Origin: Christensenella sp. UBA6406
GTDB lineage: Bacteria; Bacillota; Clostridia; Christensenellales; UBA1242
Direction of reading: 5' to 3'
Assembly (NCBI GenBank): GCA_002438625.1
Contig: DJPS01000007.1
Location: 5,548 to 15,897, forward strand
DNA length: 10,350 nucleotides
Positions 6,514 through 10,350 of this stretch are shown here, in pieces. The stretch's first letter is position 1. Each line of letters begins with the position of its first letter. The position numbers and the translations under genes were made by a program. Under the pieces are notes generated by a model, which was not told the DNA's origin, made no database searches, and saw nothing but the letters and a program-made list of their open reading frames with translations.

Positions 6514-6543
6514 ATTTTATGCCTAAAAGCATAAGAATGTGAA
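6514..6543 (-). promoter_or_regulatory. Promoter and candidate operator of the binding lipoprotein
   Basis: On the minus strand TTCACA (6543-6538), 18 bases and TAAAAT (6519-6514) are present. The spacer contains the dyad TTATGC-six bases-GCATAA (6517-6534), which touches the -10. The nine bases TTATGCTTT (6534-6526) occur again in the fur promoter, in both cases six bases before the -10. A repressor bound here would block RNA polymerase. Confidence 0.5.
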
Positions 6544-6576
6544 TGCTATAAAAATAATGATTTTAAATAATAATAT

Positions 6577-6630
6577 ATTTTACATTTTTTGCGTAAATTG
6601 CTTGACTTTTTATGCTTTGCAATGTAAAAT
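6577..6630. repeat. Ten-base inverted repeat bracketing the fur promoter
   Basis: ATTTTACATT (6577-6586) and AATGTAAAAT (6621-6630) are perfect inverted copies whose centres are 44 bases apart, about four helical turns. The right copy covers the fur -10 and the left lies upstream of the -35. This layout would suit two repressor dimers on one DNA face, but no binding site of this sequence is known to me. Confidence 0.4.
6602..6630 (+). promoter_or_regulatory. Promoter of the fur-family gene
   Basis: TTGACT (6602-6607), 17 bases and TAAAAT (6625-6630) are present. Transcription would start near 6637. This excludes the in-frame ATG at 6612, which lies inside the spacer, and leaves a leader of about 17 bases before the ATG at 6654. 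The spacer holds TTATGCTTT (6610-6618), shared with the divergent lipoprotein promoter. Confidence 0.65.
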
Positions 6631-6653
6631 TTAAGAATAATTCGCAAATTGGG

Positions 6654-7052
6654 ATGAGTGTTGTTGTGAAATACGAGACAAAGCAAAGGCAGATATTGGT
6701 TGATTTCTTTAAAGAAAATCTAGATAAATCATTTAGTGTTGAAGATGTGTATGGTGGCATTAAAGATAGAAATATAAGTTTAAGTGCTGTTTATAGAAAT
6801 GTTGTTGAACTTGAAAAACTTGGAAAATTGAAAAAGGTTATAAAAGATAATACAAAAAAGTCTTTTTATCAATTTATAGATTGTAAAGAATGTAAAAATC
6901 AACTCCATTTACGTTGTGTTAAGTGTGGAAGATGTGAGCATTTAGCGAGTGATTTAAGTCATAATATAGTGGCAGAAATATTTTCAAATACTAAATTTTT
7001 GATTGATAAAAATGAAACGGTTTTATATGGCTTATGCTCAAAATGTAAATAG
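6654..7052 (+). CDS. Fur-family metal-responsive repressor (Zur-like)
   Basis: This 132-residue cytoplasmic DNA-binding repressor has an N-terminal winged helix: TKQRQILVDFF (9-19), SVEDVYGGI (28-36) and recognition helix ISLSAVYRNVVELEKLG (41-57). The wing KKSFYQF follows. The C-terminal half has HLRCVKCGRCEHL (85-97) and ends in CSKC (128-131), so the structural zinc site C88/C91 with C128/C131 is intact. The usual His-rich sensor stretch (HHHH) before HLxC is replaced by CKECKNQLH, with C77 and C80. Genes for a znuABC-type importer follow, so zinc (or manganese) sensing is likely; this rests on context, not on the protein alone. The start was chosen because the frame's first ATG (6612) lies in the promoter. 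The ATG at 6654 has little Shine-Dalgarno signal and GTG 6666 is an alternative. A repressor of its own gene is probable. Confidence 0.9.
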   Translation: MSVVVKYETKQRQILVDFFKENLDKSFSVEDVYGGIKDRNISLSAVYRNVVELEKLGKLKKVIKDNTKKSFYQFIDCKECKNQLHLRCVKCGRCEHLASDLSHNIVAEIFSNTKFLIDKNETVLYGLCSKCK

Positions 7053-7076
7053 TGTTAAATAACATTTATATGTTGT

Positions 7077-7134
7077 AAATTTTAAAGGCTCTTATAAGTA
7101 TATATATATACTAAATAAATTCGCTTTAAAATTT
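7077..7134 (+). terminator. Large hairpin after fur: terminator or processing structure
   Basis: AAATTTTAAAG (7077-7087) pairs perfectly with CTTTAAAATTT (7124-7134), and one more C-G pair follows beyond a bulged G. The loop holds the 16-base palindrome AGTATATATATATACT (7097-7112). The tail is ATTTTATGTTTT, only moderately T-rich. It could end or weaken transcription after fur while letting some continue into the next genes, for which I found no clear separate promoter. Confidence 0.4.
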
Positions 7135-7263
7135 TATGTTTTGATGCAATTTAGAATGAACACAGTTTAAGTAAAAAAACTATATAAATTTTTGTGCTTG
7201 CATAAACTTTTTATATTTTAGATTGAAATATAAATGTATAAACATAAAAAGAGGGAGGAGAAA

Positions 7264-7560
7264 ATGAAAAAGAAGAATTTTGCATTATTTATAGTAATTT
7301 TATCTATTTTATTTTTTGCTTTTTCTATTATGTTTATAGCAGAAAACTCAAACCATGAGTGTGCTGGTACAAATTGTGAGATATGTGAAGAAATTGCTAT
7401 ATGTCAAAACATTCTTAATATGTTCGGTTTAGGATTGTTTTGCGCTTGTATTATTTGCATAAAACGCCATAAAGAAGTAATTGAGTTAAATAATATTAAA
7501 TTTAAAAGTTTTATTCGCAAAGATAGTCTTATAACATTAAAGGTAGAACTTCTAGCCTAA
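7264..7560 (+). CDS. Small two-helix membrane protein with HxCxGxxCxxC motif, in a metal-uptake locus
   Basis: This 98-residue protein lies between the Fur-type gene and znuA. Helix 1 is about residues 6-26; helix 2 is about 52-67 and carries C60, C62 and C65. Between them is a short loop with H31-E-C33-A-G-T-N-C38-E-I-C41 and then C47, a dense set of possible soft-metal ligands. The C-terminus ends in a SLITLKVELL strand. I recall similar short 'HxCxGxxCxxC' proteins next to metal ABC transporters in clostridia, with no assigned function. By hydropathy the Cys/His loop could face outside, after helix 1, so a role in handing metal to the importer or sensing it at the membrane is possible. The frame opens at 7234, but AGGGAGGAG (7252-7260) fixes the ATG at 7264. 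No clear promoter was found, so co-transcription with fur is possible. Confidence 0.8.
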   Translation: MKKKNFALFIVILSILFFAFSIMFIAENSNHECAGTNCEICEEIAICQNILNMFGLGLFCACIICIKRHKEVIELNNIKFKSFIRKDSLITLKVELLA

Positions 7561-7587
7561 AATTTTAGTTTTTAATTAAAATTAAGG
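7556..7587 (+). promoter_or_regulatory. Imperfect hairpin at the end of the small membrane protein gene
   Basis: CCTAAAATTTTA (7556-7567) overlaps the stop codon and pairs, with one small internal loop, with TAAAATTAAGG (7577-7587). The loop contains TTTTT, but no T run follows the stem. It may be an mRNA processing or attenuation site between this gene and znuA. No good promoter for znuA is visible in 7588-7674. Confidence 0.25.
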
Positions 7588-7689
7588 TTAGGAGATTTAG
7601 ATAAGGTAAAGCATTTATCAAAATTTCCATTAATTTTAATAAGTTAATTTTAGTATATTAATAATTTTAAAATAAAGGAGTTTTTGAAA

Positions 7690-8679
7690 ATGTGTAAAAT
7701 GAAAAAATGTATTTATATTTGCATAGCAATAATAATTGCTTTTGGTTTAGTTTTTAGTTTAACAAGTTGCGGTGAGAAAGCGGAAAAAGAAAAAATAAAT
7801 GTAGTCTGCACTATATTTCCAGAATATGATTGGGTGAAGGAAATTGTTGGTGATGAAATTAGCAATATTGATTTAACATTGCTTTTAGACAATGGTGCAG
7901 ATTTACACAACTTTCAACCTACTGTAGCAGATATCGCCAAGATATCAAAGTGTGATTTGTTTATATATGTGGGCGGAGAATCTGATGAGTGGGCAGATAA
8001 GGCAATTAAAGATGCAAGCAATAAGAATATGCAAGTTATAAATTTGCTAGATGTTCTAGGAAATAAAGCGAAAGTTGAAGAAGAAAAAGAGGGTATGCAA
8101 GGTGAAACTGAACATGAACATGAAAATGAAGGAGAAGAAGAGGAAGAAAAAGAACTTGATGAACATGTATGGTTATCACTTAAAAATGCACAAATTTTTG
8201 TAAGCGAAATTTCAAATAAATTAGCTGTCATAGATAAAGATAATAAGGAAAAATATTTAGCAAATGCAAAATTATATTGTGATAAATTGGTTTCATTAGA
8301 TAATGATTATGCAAATGCTGTAAATCAAGGCAACATTAAGACTTTGCTATTTGGTGATAGATTCCCTTTTAGATATTTAGTTGATGATTATGGGCTTGAT
8401 TATTACGCTGCTTTTGTAGGTTGTTCAGCTGAAACCGAAGCAAAATTTGAAACAATTACATTCTTGGCTGGTAAAGTTGATGAGTTAGGGTTACATACTA
8501 TTTTAAAAATTGAATCATCAGATGGAAAAATTGCAAACACAATAAAAGAGAATACAAAAGATAAAAATCAACAAATATTAACATTAGACAGTTTACAAAG
8601 TACAACAATAAAAAGTAATGTAACATACATAGATGTAATGCAAAGCAATTTAGAAGTACTTAAAAAGGCAATTAAGTAG
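7690..8679 (+). CDS. znuA: Zinc/manganese-binding lipoprotein, ZnuA/AdcA family
   Basis: This is the extracellular metal-binding subunit of a cluster A-I (ZnuA/TroA-like) importer, 329 residues. The signal ends at lipobox LTSC, with C27 as the lipidated residue. Candidate ligands include H73 in LHNFQPTVADI (usual first His), an acidic His-containing loop at 130-156 (H142, H144 and a Glu run), and H159 in DEHVWLSLKNA (usual second His). The region of the usual third His reads FGDRFPFRYLVDDYGLDYYAAF (221-242), so Asp223 or Arg224 stands there. The C-lobe contains CSAETEAKFETI (245-256) and ILKIESSDGKIANTI (271-285). From memory, the DRFPFRYL form is common in clostridial members, so the protein is not necessarily defective. 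AAGGAG (7675-7680) is nine bases before the ATG at 7690; the in-frame TTG at 7684 is too close. znuC starts 13 bases after the stop. Confidence 0.93.
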   Translation: MCKMKKCIYICIAIIIAFGLVFSLTSCGEKAEKEKINVVCTIFPEYDWVKEIVGDEISNIDLTLLLDNGADLHNFQPTVADIAKISKCDLFIYVGGESDEWADKAIKDASNKNMQVINLLDVLGNKAKVEEEKEGMQGETEHEHENEGEEEEEKELDEHVWLSLKNAQIFVSEISNKLAVIDKDNKEKYLANAKLYCDKLVSLDNDYANAVNQGNIKTLLFGDRFPFRYLVDDYGLDYYAAFVGCSAETEAKFETITFLAGKVDELGLHTILKIESSDGKIANTIKENTKDKNQQILTLDSLQSTTIKSNVTYIDVMQSNLEVLKKAIK

Positions 8680-8692
8680 GTGGAATAGATAA

Positions 8693-9409
8693 ATGGTTCA
8701 AATTGTATGTGATAAGGTTAGTGTGGGCTACGATAGGAATGTTGTGCTATCAAATTTATCTTTTTCAATAAGCAGTGGGGATTTCTTGTGCGTAATTGGT
8801 GAAAACGGTGCAGGAAAGTCAACTTTTATGAAAAGCCTTTTAGGACTAATTCCTGTTATTAAAGGGAAAATTGCATTCTTAAATAATTTAACAAAAAAAG
8901 ATATAGGTTATCTTCCTCAACAAACTGTTGTGCAAAAAGATTTCCCTGCAACATGTTACGAGATTATTTTAAGTGGTTTTCAAAATGTGTGCGGATTTAG
9001 ACCTTTTTATAATAAAGAAGAAAAAGAAAAGGCATTAAGTGTAATGAATGAAATAGGAATTTTAAATTTAAAAAATTGCTGTTTTAGAGAGTTGTCTGGT
9101 GGACAACAACAACGTGTTTTGCTTTGTAGGGCTCTTTGCAGTGCTCAAAAATTGCTTATATTAGATGAACCTGTTGCGGGGCTTGACCCAATAGCGACTA
9201 ACGAGATGTATGAAATTATTAAAAATTTAAATAAAAAAGGTGTAACTTTTATTATGGTTTCACACGATGTCAATACTGCTATAAAATTTGCTACGCATAT
9301 TTTGTATGTAAAAGAAAATGCTTTTTTTGGGACAAAAGAAGAATTTGTTTTGCAAAATAGCAAAAATAAATTTGCGAATACTTTTATAGGGGGTGAAGAC
9401 AATGAATAA
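8693..9409 (+). CDS. znuC: Zinc/manganese ABC importer ATPase, ZnuC family
   Basis: This 238-residue ATPase drives the metal importer. Motifs are intact: Walker A GENGAGKST (36-44), Q-loop LPQQ (74-77), signature LSGGQQQR (134-141), Walker B LLILDEP (154-160), VAGLDP (161-166) and H191 in MVSHD. The signature with QQQR and the VAGLDP D-loop are typical of the ZnuC/MntB group. AGGTGGA (8678-8684) serves as ribosome site and begins within the znuA stop codon, so the two are in one message. It overlaps znuB by eight bases. Confidence 0.94.
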   Translation: MVQIVCDKVSVGYDRNVVLSNLSFSISSGDFLCVIGENGAGKSTFMKSLLGLIPVIKGKIAFLNNLTKKDIGYLPQQTVVQKDFPATCYEIILSGFQNVCGFRPFYNKEEKEKALSVMNEIGILNLKNCCFRELSGGQQQRVLLCRALCSAQKLLILDEPVAGLDPIATNEMYEIIKNLNKKGVTFIMVSHDVNTAIKFATHILYVKENAFFGTKEEFVLQNSKNKFANTFIGGEDNE

Positions 9410-10256
9410 TATATTTGAAACCCTTTCATTTTATTTATCTTTCCCTTTTGTGAAATATGCAATTATTGTTGGCGTGTTGGTTTCGCTTTGTGCCTCTTTG
9501 CTTGGCGTGCCTTTGGTTCTTAAAAGATTTTCATATATAGGTGAAGGGCTTTCTCACACAGCTTTTGGTGCTATGGCTATTGGTAGCGTTTTAGGGCTTT
9601 TAAATAATATGATTGTAGTCCTTCCTATTACTATAATTTGTGCCATTTTATTGTTGAGAACAAGTCAAAATAAAAAGATTAATGGCGATGCACTTATTGC
9701 CATATTGTCAGTAAGTGCCCTTGCAGTTGGTTATTTATTGCTTAATGTTTTTAAGGTGTCTTCCAATGTATCAGGGGATGTTTGTACATCACTATTTGGT
9801 TCAACATCAATTTTAACATTATCTATCAGTGATGTATGGTTATCAATAGCATTATCTATTGTTGTAATATTATTCTTTTTGCTATTTTATAATAAAATTT
9901 TTGCTATTACATTTGATGAAAACTTTGCAAAAGCAAGTGGCTTAAAAACTGATGTATTTAATATTGCATTTTCAACAATTATAGCAATAGTCATTGTTGT
10001 TGCAATGAATTTGGTTGGCTCGCTTCTTGTTTCAGCATTGGTAATATTTCCAGCGTTGTCTGCTATGTGCTTATTTAAAAGCTTTAAAGGCGTAATTATT
10101 TGTTCAAGTATTATTTCTGTTGTTTGTTCATTTACTGGCATAATTGCCTCTATTTTAGTTGGTACACCAGTAGGTGCGACAATTATTGTTGTTGATATTA
10201 TATGTTTCATTTTATTTGTTTTGTTGGGGAAATTTAGTGTTAGGAGGAAAGTATGA
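9402..10256 (+). CDS. znuB: Zinc/manganese ABC importer permease, ZnuB (ABC-3) family
   Basis: This 284-residue membrane subunit has about eight to nine hydrophobic segments. Family marks are RFSYIGEGLSHTAFG (42-56), the ATPase-contact segment FDENFAKASG (171-180), GSLLVSALVIFPALSA (206-221) and GTPVGATIIV (254-263). The frame also has an upstream GTG at 9393, but AGGGGGTG (9388-9395) is well placed for the ATG at 9402, which overlaps the znuC stop (ATGAATAA). Zinc and manganese permeases cannot be told apart with confidence here. The stop TGA overlaps the ATG of the next gene. Confidence 0.93.
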   Translation: MNNIFETLSFYLSFPFVKYAIIVGVLVSLCASLLGVPLVLKRFSYIGEGLSHTAFGAMAIGSVLGLLNNMIVVLPITIICAILLLRTSQNKKINGDALIAILSVSALAVGYLLLNVFKVSSNVSGDVCTSLFGSTSILTLSISDVWLSIALSIVVILFFLLFYNKIFAITFDENFAKASGLKTDVFNIAFSTIIAIVIVVAMNLVGSLLVSALVIFPALSAMCLFKSFKGVIICSSIISVVCSFTGIIASILVGTPVGATIIVVDIICFILFVLLGKFSVRRKV

Positions 10257-10350
10257 AAATATGTAAAAATTTAAAATCAAATTTAGCATTATTTGGTGCT
10301 ATTATATTGCTTGCGATTGTGTTGTTGTCTTTTAGTGGTTGTGGTAATTC
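10253..10350 (+). CDS. N-terminal part of a further lipoprotein (cut by window end)
   Basis: AGGAGG (10242-10247) lies five bases before an ATG that overlaps the znuB stop (ATGA). The visible 32 residues are a basic start (MKICKNLKSN), a hydrophobic helix and lipobox FSGC at residues 27-30, then GN. It is an exported lipoprotein, translationally coupled to the metal importer. It may be a second metal-binding subunit or an accessory lipoprotein; the mature domain is outside the window. Confidence 0.8.
   Translation, partial: MKICKNLKSNLALFGAIILLAIVLLSFSGCGN

Noticed and set aside
6612..6653. Upstream ATG giving the Fur-family protein 14 extra residues
   Set aside because: It lies between the -35 (6602) and -10 (6625) of a good promoter, has no ribosome site, and the extra residues do not fit the family.
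7097..7112. AGTATATATATATACT palindrome as an operator by itself
   Set aside because: Alternating TA runs make palindromes trivially in AT-rich DNA. It is kept only as part of the larger hairpin at 7077-7134.
7588..7612. TTAGGAGATTTAG as a ribosome site for a short gene before znuA
   Set aside because: No ATG, GTG or TTG with a meaningful open frame follows at a usable distance.

Overview
The window is strongly AT-rich bacterial DNA. Shine-Dalgarno sequences (AGGAG, GGGAGG) are good, TGA is a normal stop codon, sigma-A-type promoters have T-rich -35 and often extended -10 elements, and there are Sec/lipobox lipoproteins. This points to a low-GC Bacillota, probably an uncultured clostridial or related gut lineage. 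The lineage is inferred from style and protein families only. All genes look chromosomal. I saw no transposase, phage gene, CRISPR array or integrase.

Layout. (1) Positions 1-48 hold the 5' part of a tRNA-Val(UAC) on the minus strand, with a near-consensus promoter. (2) Positions 350-3272 hold three plus-strand single genes, each with its own good promoter: a four-helix membrane protein (DUF2975-like), an unrecognised soluble 245-residue protein, and a membrane-anchored protein with a long charged, histone-H1-like linker and a C-terminal DUF2188-type domain. The leader of the third gene carries an attenuator-like fold. (3) Positions 3384-6428 (minus) hold a NitT/TauT/SsuA-type ABC importer: lipoprotein, then ATPase, then permease. 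The lipoprotein gene is separated from the ATPase by 395 bases that contain a good minus-strand terminator. (4) Positions 6602 to the end (plus) hold a metal-homeostasis locus: a Fur-family repressor, a 98-residue two-helix protein with an HxCxGxxCxxC motif, then znuA-, znuC- and znuB-type genes. The window ends in a further lipoprotein gene.

How they fit. The Fur protein probably senses zinc or manganese and controls the downstream ZnuABC-type importer. znuC/znuB and znuB/the last lipoprotein gene overlap by a few bases, so translation is coupled. The small Cys/His membrane protein lies between regulator and transporter and is the best candidate for an undescribed component. The fur promoter and the divergent promoter of the NitT/TauT-type lipoprotein share a TTATGCTTT element at the same distance from the -10. 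The two divergent units may therefore be co-regulated.
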